Assembly (NCBI RefSeq): GCF_032586235.1 | Contig: NZ_JAWHTD010000005.1 | Coordinates: 124,001-188,000 of the forward strand | Direction: 5' to 3' | Source: Aestuariicoccus sp032586235 | Lineage (GTDB): Bacteria > Pseudomonadota > Alphaproteobacteria > Rhodobacterales > Rhodobacteraceae | DNA: 64,000 bases | In this document: positions 52,051 through 60,372 of the stretch, piece after piece | How the letters are laid out: the number at the start of each line of letters is the position of its first letter | Numbering within the stretch: position 1 is the first letter of the stretch | Notes under the pieces: model-generated | Told to the model about the DNA's origin: nothing | Seen by the model: only the letters and a program-made list of their open reading frames with translations | The model's database searches: none | Position numbers and translations under genes: made by a program

Positions 52051-52084
52051 GCGCGACCGGGCACCCGCGCCACGACACATTGAA

Positions 52085-52105
52085 CCGCGCCCGCGAAGGG
52101 CGCGG
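52085..52105 (+). terminator. GC hairpin after the NRPS gene
   Basis: CCGCGCCC-GCGAA-GGGCGCGG, perfect 8-base arms, 35 bases past the NRPS stop. There is no T-run, so factor-independent termination is uncertain, but it marks the end of the long operon. Confidence 0.55.
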
Positions 52106-52164
52106 CAATCACCGTTCGAGGGCTTTGACGCCGGACACGACCGCCAGCCTATCCACTGGAAAAT

Positions 52165-52264
52165 ATGGCGAAATTGTGGCGGCAGTCCCGGATTCAGAGA
52201 CGCTCTGTTTCCGGAAATCACGGCAATACTTATGGCGAAAATAAGGCGCAATCGTTACATTGTG
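52165..52264 (+). promoter_or_regulatory. Promoter region of wzz with two direct repeats
   Basis: The 295 bases between the NRPS and wzz hold no gene. ATGGCGAAATTGTGGCG at 52165 and ATGGCGAAAATAAGGCG at 52232 are direct repeats 67 bases apart in an AT-richer stretch, followed by CAAT-CGTTAC-ATTG (52250-52263), an inverted repeat. Similar TGGCGAAAT sequences precede the PKS gene. These look like operator sites; the protein is unknown. Confidence 0.45.
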
Positions 52265-52345
52265 GCATGAAGGTGGCGGCAAACCGGCAGCGCCGGGGCC
52301 AAAACCTTTCGAACGCATTGGGGGCCACTTTGCGGGAGCGATGAC

Positions 52346-53665
52346 ATGAACCAGTTCCAGTCGATCGACGAGGCGCTTGCCGCGCTCCGCCGCCGCTTTT
52401 GGGTGATCGTCGTGGTCACGGTTCTGGGCTGCGCCGGGTCGCTCTATTTTGCGCTGAACCAGGCCAAAATCTACGAGGCGACTGCGGTCGTCCAGATCGA
52501 GGACGCCCGCGTACCGGATTCGCTGGCCGGCGCCACCGCCCAGGTGAGCAACGCCGCCCGCCGGGTGCGGCTGATCGAACAACGGCTGATGGCGCGCGAC
52601 AACCTCATGCGTATCATGGAAAAGCACGGTCTCTTTTCCCAGGATCCGGCGATAACGATGAACGAACAGATCTTTCGCATGCGCCAGGCCGCCCGGATCC
52701 AAGAGATCGTCAACCCCACGCAAAGCTTTCAGCCTGACGCAACGCCCTCGGGTCTGCTAATTACGGTGCGCCTGGGCGACCCGCAAAAGGCCGCGGATCT
52801 GGCAAACGAGCTGATGGCTTCGGTGATCGAACAATCCCGCGCCCGCAGCGCCAGCCGCGCCCGCGATACCCTGACCTTTTTCGAACAAGAGGCAGCCCGC
52901 GTCGAAACCGATATCGTGACGCTCGAGGCCGAAATCGCCGCGTTCAAGCGCGACAATGCCGACGCGCTGCCCGCGGGGATCACCGCCCTGCGCGGCGAGC
53001 TGACAAACCTGCGCGAGACGGATCTGGAGCTGGACCAGCAGATCGTGTCGCTGGAGGGCGATTCCAGCCGCGCCCGGCAAGAGGTGCTGGAGCGCCGGAT
53101 CGGCCTGCTGCAAGAACAGAAGGCCCTGATCGCACGGCGCATCGCCGCGATCGAGGCCAGCATCCGCGCCGCCCCCGAGGTAGAGCGCGATCTGAATGCG
53201 CTGGAACGGCAACTGGACCAGCTGCAGGAACAATACGGCGTCATCACCCGCCGCAAGGCCGAGGCCGAGATGGGCCAGATGCTGGAGGATCGCCAGCAGA
53301 TGGACCGATTCGAAGTGCTGGAAACCGCGTTGGTGCCGGAAAACCCAGTGTCGCGCAGCCGCAAGCAGATCGCGCTTCTGGGCGGGGTGGCCAGCGTGAT
53401 GGCGGGACTGTTCCTGGCGGCGGTACTGGAGCTTATGAACCCGACGATTCGCAGCGCCGCACAGATGGAACGGATGCTGGGCATTCAGCCCGTGGTTGCC
53501 ATTCCGCCAATCCGCACCGCGCGGGACCGCCGCAAGCGCGGGCTGAAATGGCTGGCGGGGCTGGCGGCACTGGCGGCGCTCATATGGGCCGGGATGCGGT
53601 ATCTGTCCGACGTGGTGCCGTGGCAGTCCTTCGGCCGGTTCCTGCCGCTGCAGGCGCGCCCCTGA
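52346..53665 (+). CDS. Wzz/GumC-type chain-length determinant
   Basis: A 439-residue polysaccharide co-polymerase. Membrane helices lie near 17-37 (FWVIVVVTVLGCAGSLYFAL) and about 333-355, with an additional one near 400-417. The periplasmic middle is largely coiled coil (about 160-310, REVLERRIGLLQEQKALI-type segments). The Pro/Gly-rich motif region EAALVPENPVSRSRKQIALL-like (here ETALVPENPVSRSRKQIALL) precedes the second helix, as in Wzz/ExoP. It sets polymer length together with a tyrosine kinase, which is encoded tail-to-tail 7 bases away on the other strand. The third helix is unusual for plain Wzz. Confidence 0.88.
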   Translation: MNQFQSIDEALAALRRRFWVIVVVTVLGCAGSLYFALNQAKIYEATAVVQIEDARVPDSLAGATAQVSNAARRVRLIEQRLMARDNLMRIMEKHGLFSQDPAITMNEQIFRMRQAARIQEIVNPTQSFQPDATPSGLLITVRLGDPQKAADLANELMASVIEQSRARSASRARDTLTFFEQEAARVETDIVTLEAEIAAFKRDNADALPAGITALRGELTNLRETDLELDQQIVSLEGDSSRARQEVLERRIGLLQEQKALIARRIAAIEASIRAAPEVERDLNALERQLDQLQEQYGVITRRKAEAEMGQMLEDRQQMDRFEVLETALVPENPVSRSRKQIALLGGVASVMAGLFLAAVLELMNPTIRSAAQMERMLGIQPVVAIPPIRTARDRRKRGLKWLAGLAALAALIWAGMRYLSDVVPWQSFGRFLPLQARP

Positions 53666-53672
53666 CGCTGGC

Positions 53673-54878
53673 TCAGTAAAGGTATTTCCGCAGCTGCGTG
53701 CCTTCGGCACGGTTCAGAACGGTGCCGAGAAGCGGAGTATCGCCAAGGCGCCTTTCGACCTCGCGCACCTCTTTCTCGGTGGTCAGCCCGCCGCCGACGA
53801 CCAGCAGAACGCCATCGACCTGCGGGCGAAAGGCGATGACATCGTCTGAATAGAGCGCGGGCGGCAGATCGAACAGGATCACATCGGGATCGAAAAGACT
53901 GTCCACCTTGCGCAGCGTCCCGGCGCAGCGCGGGTCCTGCAGCAGCTCGGCGGCATAGGGTTCACTGATGCCGTTGAACCCGAAGGCCAGGTTGTGGCCG
54001 ACGTGGATCGTGTTGGGGCCCGGGCGCTGCAAATGCCGCTCCGGCGCGATCGCGCCGCGCAGCATGTCGCCCATCGAACCGGGGTCGCGCGCGCCCATGA
54101 CCTTGTGCAGGCTCGGTTTGCGCATGTCGCAATCGAGCAGCAGCGTCCGGCAGTTTTCCTGACGCGACAGGCTGATCGCCAGATTGGCGGCGGTAAAGGT
54201 CTTGCCGCAATCCTTTGTCGGAGAGGTGATCGCGACGCGTTTCCAGCCGTTCTGAGACAGCGCCTGCAACAGCCGCGTGCGCAGCACGTCAAAGGCCGCA
54301 TGGGCGGGGTCGTGACGGCTGGCGGTGATGATGCGATTCCGGTCGAGATGGCGCTCGTCGATCGGGAATTCATCGAGGCTTTGCCATATATCGCCGGTGC
54401 GCTTCGTCTCGGGGCGAACGGCCGGAGGCTGGGGCACCGGCCTTTCGGCGGGGCGCTCGGGGGCCGCGGGCAGGGCCTTGGCTGGGCGCGCCTCCTCGGC
54501 CTTCCGCTTCGCCGCGGCCTCCTGTTCAGCGCGCACCTCCTCGGCCCGCTGGGCCTCTTCGGCTTTTTTCTGGGCGGCGCGCTTTCGGGCGGCTTCGGCT
54601 TTGCGCGAGGCCTCGACCACGCGGGCCTCTTCGGCGCGGCGGTCTTGCTCGGCTGCCGCCTTGCGCGCCTCTTCGGCCTTGCGGGCCTCGGCGCGTTTGC
54701 GGGCGGCGGCTTCGCTCGCGCGGCGGCGGCGTTCGGCGGCTTGCGCTTCGGCCGCTTCCGCGGCCTTGCGTGCATCGCGCTGGCTGCGGGACTCGAGCGG
54801 CGCGATAGGCTCGAGCTCTTCCGAGGCCGGTTCGGGCGCGGTCTTACGCTTGCGGGTGAATTTCGGGCGATTGGCCAT
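53673..54878 (-). CDS. BY-kinase-like ATPase with long TolA-like charged N-terminus
   Basis: A 401-residue cytoplasmic protein. About residues 25-165 form a very charged Ala/Glu/Arg/Lys coiled coil (AEEARKAAAEQDRRAEEARV and similar). The kinase/ParA-like domain (about 180-401) has Walker A TSPTKDCGKTFTAANLA, Walker A' LLLDCDMRKPSLHKVMGA and Walker B DPDVILFDLPPAL. These mark bacterial tyrosine kinases that pair with Wzz. The usual C-terminal tyrosine cluster is reduced to LRKYLY. GGGG lies 7 bases before the chosen ATG; an ATG 6 bases earlier is possible. The N-terminal coiled coil is unlike the standard cytoplasmic BY-kinase. Confidence 0.85.
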   Translation of the reverse strand: MANRPKFTRKRKTAPEPASEELEPIAPLESRSQRDARKAAEAAEAQAAERRRRASEAAARKRAEARKAEEARKAAAEQDRRAEEARVVEASRKAEAARKRAAQKKAEEAQRAEEVRAEQEAAAKRKAEEARPAKALPAAPERPAERPVPQPPAVRPETKRTGDIWQSLDEFPIDERHLDRNRIITASRHDPAHAAFDVLRTRLLQALSQNGWKRVAITSPTKDCGKTFTAANLAISLSRQENCRTLLLDCDMRKPSLHKVMGARDPGSMGDMLRGAIAPERHLQRPGPNTIHVGHNLAFGFNGISEPYAAELLQDPRCAGTLRKVDSLFDPDVILFDLPPALYSDDVIAFRPQVDGVLLVVGGGLTTEKEVREVERRLGDTPLLGTVLNRAEGTQLRKYLY

Positions 54879-55097
54879 ATTCATGCCCCACACGACCCTG
54901 GCAGATTGAACGCCACGACGGATCGAGGCGCAAGCCAAGCGCCGGCAATCGTCCTGTCAAAGGCCAAATTCATATCTGCTCAACTCCGCAACGGCAGGGC
55001 GCGCCGTGACATCAGGGGACGTTACACCAGACAATTCTGTCCAAAATAAGTCAAATTGACGGGGATTGTTTACGGCACAGTGGCAAATCCCGGCCAT
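54879..55097. other. Intergenic region before the tyrosine-kinase-like gene
   Basis: A 219-base gap with no gene. It holds the promoter of the leftward kinase gene and the end of the leftward 55-57 kb operon. GTGGCAAATCCCGG (55080-55093) resembles the TGGCGAAAT sites, and ATTGTTTACGGC (55065-55076) shares its first ten bases with 61652-61661. No strong terminator hairpin was seen. Confidence 0.4.
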
Positions 55098-57200
55098 TCA
55101 GACCCCAAAGAGATTGGCATCGGCGATGGCTTTTTCAACAAAGGCGGCGCGGTCGGTTTCGGGCCGCCAGCCCAGCCGGTCCTTGGCCGCATCGTTGACG
55201 AAGGGCGAGAAATGCGCGCGGCTTTTCCAATCGGCCAGCGAGGGCCGGATCACCTCGGGCCGCCGCAGCGCGTGTTTCTTCAGAAAATACTTCACCGCGT
55301 CCGAGGCGTAGAACGCGTAGAGATTGCCCGATTTGACCCGGATCCGCGCCCCCGTCGCGGCGTGGATGGCGTCGAAATAATCGCGCGCCGACAGCATCCT
55401 GTCGCCGACCAGGTTAAAGCTTTGGCCCACGACATCGGCGTCGATCATCCGCACCAGGCCATCGACCACGTCGTCGATCAGCACGAAGGGCAGCTTGTTG
55501 TAGCCCGGCCCCCAGATGCGCACCGCGCCCGCGCCGTGCCAGCGCCCGATGCCCCAATGCTGCAGCGGCCCGCCCGCGCCCACGACGATTCCGGGCCGGG
55601 CAATGACCAGCGGCAGACCGGATTCGTTGTGCATCCGCATCAGACGGCGTTCGCACTCGGCCTTGGAGCGGGCATAGAGGTTGCGGTCGCTCATGTCGTC
55701 GGGAAAGGGCGTGTCCTCGGTGATCTTGGCCGACGGATCGGACATGTCGTAGCTGGCGATGGTGCCGGTGTAGACCAGCCGCTTGACCCCGGCATCTTGC
55801 GCCGCTTCGGCGATGGTGACGGCGACGCCGACGTCGTTTTTCAGCGCTGCCTCCCAGGTGTCGTCGAGCGATTTGGCCAGGTTGAAGACCACCTCGATGC
55901 CCTCCATCGCTGCGCGCAGGGCGTCCTTGTCGTGCAGCGACGCGGCGACGGTTTCCACCTGATCGGGCAGGTCCGGGAAGGGGCCGGTGCGCCCGCGCGA
56001 CAGCACGCGCACATCGCGGCCATCGGCCACCAGCCGCCGGGTCAGGGCGCGGCCGATAAAGCCGGTGCCGCCGATGACCAGTGCGGTGGGTTGCGGCGCG
56101 CGGGTCTGCGCGGGCGGTGCGGCGACTGTCAGGACCTTTTTCGGCAGTTTCTTAAGCGCCGCGTCGATGGTCTCCATGACCGTGACCGCGCTTTTGCTGG
56201 AAAAGCGCGCATCCGCCTCGGCGCCGCTGGCAAGCGACCCGTAGATGGCGGCGTTCATTCCGCGAAAGCTCTGGCCGTAGGGGTTGCGTGTGTTCAGCGA
56301 CCGGCCCTGCACCCAGGCATTGCGAAACCCTTCGCGCAGATGCTGGCCCGCGAGCGACAGCTGCCGCCTGAGCGGGTTCACCACCAGATCGGCGGTGTTC
56401 TCACGCTCGACGATCAGCACGTCGCTGGCGTAATCCAGACGCGCCCGCGCCGACGACCCACGCAGCGTGACCGACCGGTCGTCCGTCGTTTCGACCAGCG
56501 AGAGGGTGAAGGTGATGTCCACCCCGCCCGCCTTGGCCAGAATGCGGAACCCCTGCGGGCGCGGATCGTTGCCCGGCAGGTCGACGGGTTTGCTGGCCTC
56601 GGCAAAGGTCACGTCGAGCGGGCCGAAGAGGTCGACCGCAAAGGCCACCAGATGCGGCCCCAGCTCTAGCAGCAGGTTCCGCGGCTCGCGCAGAAGCCAG
56701 AGGTTGAACGGCCCCGACCGCAGCGGGGCAAGTGGCAGCGCCCAGGTGATCTCGGCCCCCGAAACGCGGCCAAGATCGCCGCCCTGCATCATGGACTTGA
56801 GCCGCTGGTAGGACGGCAGGCCCAGAAAGTTGTGCCCGGCGTGGAACCGTTTGCCCGCCGTTTCGGCGGCCTTCAGGATCGCCCGGGTGTCCGCCGCCGA
56901 GGTCGCGACCGGCTTTTCCACCAGGACATGCAGCCCACCCTTAAGGCACTGGATCGCCAGATCGCGGTGCAGATGCGGCGGGGTCAGAATGTGCACCGCG
57001 TCGCAGGCCCCGCTGCCGATCAGCTCTTCGACGGAAGTGAAGGCGCGCAGGCCATAGCCCTCGGCCATCCCCCGCGCCGCCCGTTCGGACACGTCGCAGA
57101 TCGCCGTCAGCTGTACACCCTTGGTGGCGCGCAGGGCGTCGGCGTGCCAACCGGCGATGTATCCGGCCCCGATCAGGCCAACGCGGATAGGATTTGCCAT
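55098..57200 (-). CDS. Fusion: Gfo/Idh/MocA oxidoreductase + NAD-dependent sugar epimerase/dehydratase
   Basis: A 700-residue two-domain protein. Residues 1-350: Gfo/Idh/MocA family, with VGLIGAGYIAGWHADALRA, then VEKPVATSAADTRAIL (Lys of the EKP motif near 95). Residues 370-700: extended SDR, with ALVIGGTGFIGRALTRRLVA, and the catalytic-type tyrosine in RNLYARSKAECERRL (YxxxK). A linker rich in Pro/Ala (about 352-368) joins them. Together they could oxidise and epimerise or reduce a nucleotide sugar or its keto form. It lies head of a leftward string of sugar genes (next start 57200). Separate genes for these two activities are more usual. Confidence 0.87.
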   Translation of the reverse strand: MANPIRVGLIGAGYIAGWHADALRATKGVQLTAICDVSERAARGMAEGYGLRAFTSVEELIGSGACDAVHILTPPHLHRDLAIQCLKGGLHVLVEKPVATSAADTRAILKAAETAGKRFHAGHNFLGLPSYQRLKSMMQGGDLGRVSGAEITWALPLAPLRSGPFNLWLLREPRNLLLELGPHLVAFAVDLFGPLDVTFAEASKPVDLPGNDPRPQGFRILAKAGGVDITFTLSLVETTDDRSVTLRGSSARARLDYASDVLIVERENTADLVVNPLRRQLSLAGQHLREGFRNAWVQGRSLNTRNPYGQSFRGMNAAIYGSLASGAEADARFSSKSAVTVMETIDAALKKLPKKVLTVAAPPAQTRAPQPTALVIGGTGFIGRALTRRLVADGRDVRVLSRGRTGPFPDLPDQVETVAASLHDKDALRAAMEGIEVVFNLAKSLDDTWEAALKNDVGVAVTIAEAAQDAGVKRLVYTGTIASYDMSDPSAKITEDTPFPDDMSDRNLYARSKAECERRLMRMHNESGLPLVIARPGIVVGAGGPLQHWGIGRWHGAGAVRIWGPGYNKLPFVLIDDVVDGLVRMIDADVVGQSFNLVGDRMLSARDYFDAIHAATGARIRVKSGNLYAFYASDAVKYFLKKHALRRPEVIRPSLADWKSRAHFSPFVNDAAKDRLGWRPETDRAAFVEKAIADANLFGV

Positions 57201-57212
57201 GAAGGTTGCCTC

Positions 57213-58172
57213 TTACTTGTATTCGATGATGCGCATGTCGGCGCGGCGCAGCCGGCGCAGGTGGAACCGCGCCATGCCGATCATGTTCGGGAGTTTCGAC
57301 AGGGTCAGCAAAGCCGCAAAGCGCCGCGCCTCGGCCGGGCGCACGCCATCGCGCACCAGACCCCTGAGGGTGCGCATGTGGTTGAGCGGATAGCTCGCCA
57401 GCGCCAGCACGCTCAGCGGCCAGAACGTGACCAGCCCGAGCACCGCCAGCGCCGGCATCGCCAGACCGTAGACCAGCACGCGGCGGCGTTGGGTGACGAA
57501 ATACTCGGGGTGCAGGTGCCCTACCTGGGCAAAGCCATGCCCCGTGCGCACCGCCCGCGCCCACCATTGGCCGAACCGCAGCATCGCCGCGTCGTGGCGC
57601 GTCATGCCGATGGGCAGGCGTTCGAGCCGCCAACCGGCCTTGCGCGCGCGGGTGCAGAATTCGTCGTCCTCGGCGGCGATCACATTGGGGTTCATGCCGC
57701 CCAGCGCGGCCCAGACCGCGCCGCGCACCATCATATCGCCGCCGCAGGCGTCGATCGTCCCGGCGGGACGGTGCCATTCCCAGTCGCAGAGCGCGTTGTA
57801 GATGCTGGCATCGCGGTGAATTTCCGCCCGCCAACCGGTGACCAGCGCCAGATCGGGATGCGCCTGCAGATGCGCGCGGGCGGCGTCGATGAACCCCGGA
57901 ACCAGCGCGCAATCGCCGTCGATGAACAGAACGAATTGCGGATCGCTCAGCGCGTCGAAACCCGCGTTTCGGGCGCGGGCGGCGGTGAAGGGGCGGGTCA
58001 TGTCCAGATTGACGACCAGCGCGCCCGCCGCCTCGGCCTGCGCGACGCTGTCGTCGGTCGAGCCGCTGTCGACATAGACCACCTGCCGCGCCTGACCCGT
58101 GACCGAGGCCAGCGCGGCCACCAGCCGCGCGCCCTCGTTGCGGCCGATCAGAACGACGTCCACCTGGGTCAT
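57213..58172 (-). CDS. Glycosyltransferase family 2
   Basis: A 319-residue GT2 enzyme with start QVDVVLIGRNEGARLVAALA, VVYVDSGSTDDSVAQAEAAG and the metal motif FVLFIDGDCALVPGFIDAA. The acceptor region is GMNPNVIAAEDDEFCTRARK (EDDE). Two hydrophobic helices near 235-270 anchor it to the membrane. It overlaps the GT4 gene upstream by 4 bases (58169-58172), and is 12 bases before the fusion gene. It resembles transferases that extend polysaccharide repeats from a lipid-linked sugar. Confidence 0.9.
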   Translation of the reverse strand: MTQVDVVLIGRNEGARLVAALASVTGQARQVVYVDSGSTDDSVAQAEAAGALVVNLDMTRPFTAARARNAGFDALSDPQFVLFIDGDCALVPGFIDAARAHLQAHPDLALVTGWRAEIHRDASIYNALCDWEWHRPAGTIDACGGDMMVRGAVWAALGGMNPNVIAAEDDEFCTRARKAGWRLERLPIGMTRHDAAMLRFGQWWARAVRTGHGFAQVGHLHPEYFVTQRRRVLVYGLAMPALAVLGLVTFWPLSVLALASYPLNHMRTLRGLVRDGVRPAEARRFAALLTLSKLPNMIGMARFHLRRLRRADMRIIEYK

Positions 58173-59407
58173 GTCGCCGCCTCCGGCCGTTTGGGCGGCG
58201 GCGGCGCGCCCTTTGTGTAGGACTGGAAAAGAGACGAGAGGCGGGCGGCCTCTTGCCTAATGTCGAACTCTGCCAGCACCCGGGCGCGGCCCCGCGCGCC
58301 CATGTCCCGGCGGCGCTCCGGATCGTCCAGCAGGTCCTGCAACGCGTCGCGCAGGGCCTCGGCATCGCCGGGGGCGACGAGCAGGCCGCTTTCGCCATGC
58401 TCGACCAGCTCGGGGATGCCCGCGATCCGCGTCGTCACGACCGGCACGCCCGCCGCCATCGCCTCCATCAGTACCACCGGCACGCCCTCTGCAAAGCTGG
58501 GCAGGACGAAGACATCCGTCTCGCCCAATGCCGCGGCCACCGCATCCTGCGACTGGTAGCCGGCAAAGGTCACCCGATCCGACAGGCCAAGCGCCTTGGC
58601 ATAGGCCTCCAGCCCCGCCCGCTCTGGCCCGTCGCCGATCAGCGTGACCTGCGGCCTCCCGTCCATCTGCGCCAGCGCCTCCAGCAACACCCGCACGCCC
58701 TTGACCGCCGCAAGCCGCCCGACGAAGAGCAGGTTCTTGCCGTCATGCGCGGCAGGGGCGTAGCGGCCCGGCTCCACCCCGCAATGCACGATGTGCAATC
58801 GCGGCCAATCCTGCGGATCGGCGAAACACATCAGCTGCGAGCGACAGAAATCGCTGATGCATGCCACAAACGCCGCGCGCCGCGCCTTGGCGTCGATCCG
58901 CCAATGGTGCGGCTCAAAGAAGATATCCGGCCCGTGGATGGTAAAGCTGAAGGGAATGCCCGAAAGCTCCGACGCCAGCATCGCCACGGTGCACGAGGCC
59001 TTGGCGATGTGATTGTGCAGATGCTGCACGCCGTTGTCCGCCAGATGCGCGGCCAGCACCCCGGCCTCGAGGAAATAGATCAGGTTGTAGGCCCGGCCCC
59101 GCACCCCCTTGGGCGCGGTGGCCCACGCCAGTTTCAGCGCCCGCAGATAGCGCCCCGGGGTCCGCATCCAGCGCAGATGCGCCCGGATCAGCGTCAGGGG
59201 CGATTTGGCGGCGTCCAGCACCCCGAAGGTGCGCGCGTGTTCGGCGCGCTGCTCGGGTCCCACCAGATGCTCGGCCCCGGTGGTGCGGATCGAACAGGTC
59301 AGAACCTCGTGCCCCAGATCGCGCAGAGCGGCGACCTCGCGCTGGATGAAGGTGTCCGATGCGCGGGGGTATTCGCCGGTCAGATAGGCCAGCTTGGGCA
59401 ACGTCAT
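58169..59407 (-). CDS. Glycosyltransferase family 4
   Basis: A 412-residue GT-B enzyme starting MTLPKLAYLTGEYPRASDTF. The N-domain has HLHNHIAKASCTVAMLASEL (about 130-150) and IPFSFTIHGPDIFFEP. The C-domain has LLFVGRLAAVKGVRVLLEAL and the two-glutamate signature VLPSFAEGVPVVLMEAMAAG. It is a retaining transferase of the colanic-acid/ExoL-like type. It overlaps both neighbours by 4 bases, so the GT2, GT4 and epimerase genes are translated as one block. Confidence 0.9.
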   Translation of the reverse strand: MTLPKLAYLTGEYPRASDTFIQREVAALRDLGHEVLTCSIRTTGAEHLVGPEQRAEHARTFGVLDAAKSPLTLIRAHLRWMRTPGRYLRALKLAWATAPKGVRGRAYNLIYFLEAGVLAAHLADNGVQHLHNHIAKASCTVAMLASELSGIPFSFTIHGPDIFFEPHHWRIDAKARRAAFVACISDFCRSQLMCFADPQDWPRLHIVHCGVEPGRYAPAAHDGKNLLFVGRLAAVKGVRVLLEALAQMDGRPQVTLIGDGPERAGLEAYAKALGLSDRVTFAGYQSQDAVAAALGETDVFVLPSFAEGVPVVLMEAMAAGVPVVTTRIAGIPELVEHGESGLLVAPGDAEALRDALQDLLDDPERRRDMGARGRARVLAEFDIRQEAARLSSLFQSYTKGAPPPPKRPEAAT

Positions 59408-60372
59408 GTTCCGCCCTCCCGTACCGCCCGTTCCAGCAGCTCTTCGAACGGGGCCGTGTCGCCGCCGCCCAGCGCCGCGCGCAGGGCCACGTTGGGATAG
59501 CGCAGCGGCATCAGCCGCGCGCGCAGGACCGGTTCGCGCAGAAGACCGGGCAGCCTGTCGCCGAGGGGTTTCAGCAGCCGAGCAAGCGTCAGCCAGACCG
59601 GATAGGGGATCGGAACGGAAAGGCCCGGCCAGCCGGTGATGCGTCTATGCGCGGCAAGAAATTGCCCCCGGGTCGGCAGGTCGTCGTCGATGACGTTGAG
59701 CGCCCGGATCCCGCCCGGATCGGTGCAGGCCGCCGTTAAGTGCGCCTGCGCCACATGATCCACATGGCAGAGCGGCAGTTCCCCGTCCGACGTTATCGCG
59801 ACATGCAGCGGACCCGCCGACACCCCGCCCAACGCATGCCAGGTTCGCCCCGGGCCGTAAATCGCACCGGGCCGCAGGATCCAGAGCGGCGCGCCGCTCG
59901 CCCGGCAGAGCGCCTCTTGCCGCAGCTTGGCGGCGGTGTAGGGATCGCGGGCGTGGTCGGGGTCTTCGAGCGGGCTTTCCTCGGTCAGGGCGTCGCCGGG
60001 CGACAGCCGCATGGTGTCGTAGACCGTGATCGAGCTGACCAGCACCAGCCGCGCAGCCCCCCGCACTGCCAGCAGGTTTTCCGTTGCCCCGACGGTATCC
60101 GCCCCGTGCCGCGTCGACTGGTCGCCCAGATGGGCGGCGGCATGGATGATCGCGTCAGCGCCAGCGACCGCCTCACCCAGGTGGTCGCGACAGGCCGTGT
60201 CGGCAAGGTCGGCCTTCAGCACCGCGATCCCCGCATCCCCGACCCATTCCGCGGGCTCCGGCCCGCGAATGACCGCCGTCACCTTCAGCCCGCGCCGCCG
60301 CGCCTCGGCCACGCAGGCGCGGCCGACGAACCCGGCGGCGCCGGTGATCAGGATGCGGCTTACAGCGCCCAT
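59404..60372 (-). CDS. NAD-dependent epimerase/dehydratase (extended SDR)
   Basis: A 322-residue extended SDR. The nucleotide-binding start is RILITGAAGFVGRACVAEAR. A catalytic serine/threonine lies in LVLVSSITVYDT, and YxxxK is in RDPYTAAKLRQEAL near residue 150. The substrate side is FxLRPGAIYGPGRTWH-like (WILRPGAIYGPGRTWHAL). Such enzymes epimerise, dehydrate or reduce nucleotide sugars. The start MGAVSR is preferred by the Rossmann start; the open frame further upstream is the shadow of the oxidoreductase gene. It overlaps that gene by 13 bases. Confidence 0.88.
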   Translation of the reverse strand: MGAVSRILITGAAGFVGRACVAEARRRGLKVTAVIRGPEPAEWVGDAGIAVLKADLADTACRDHLGEAVAGADAIIHAAAHLGDQSTRHGADTVGATENLLAVRGAARLVLVSSITVYDTMRLSPGDALTEESPLEDPDHARDPYTAAKLRQEALCRASGAPLWILRPGAIYGPGRTWHALGGVSAGPLHVAITSDGELPLCHVDHVAQAHLTAACTDPGGIRALNVIDDDLPTRGQFLAAHRRITGWPGLSVPIPYPVWLTLARLLKPLGDRLPGLLREPVLRARLMPLRYPNVALRAALGGGDTAPFEELLERAVREGGT

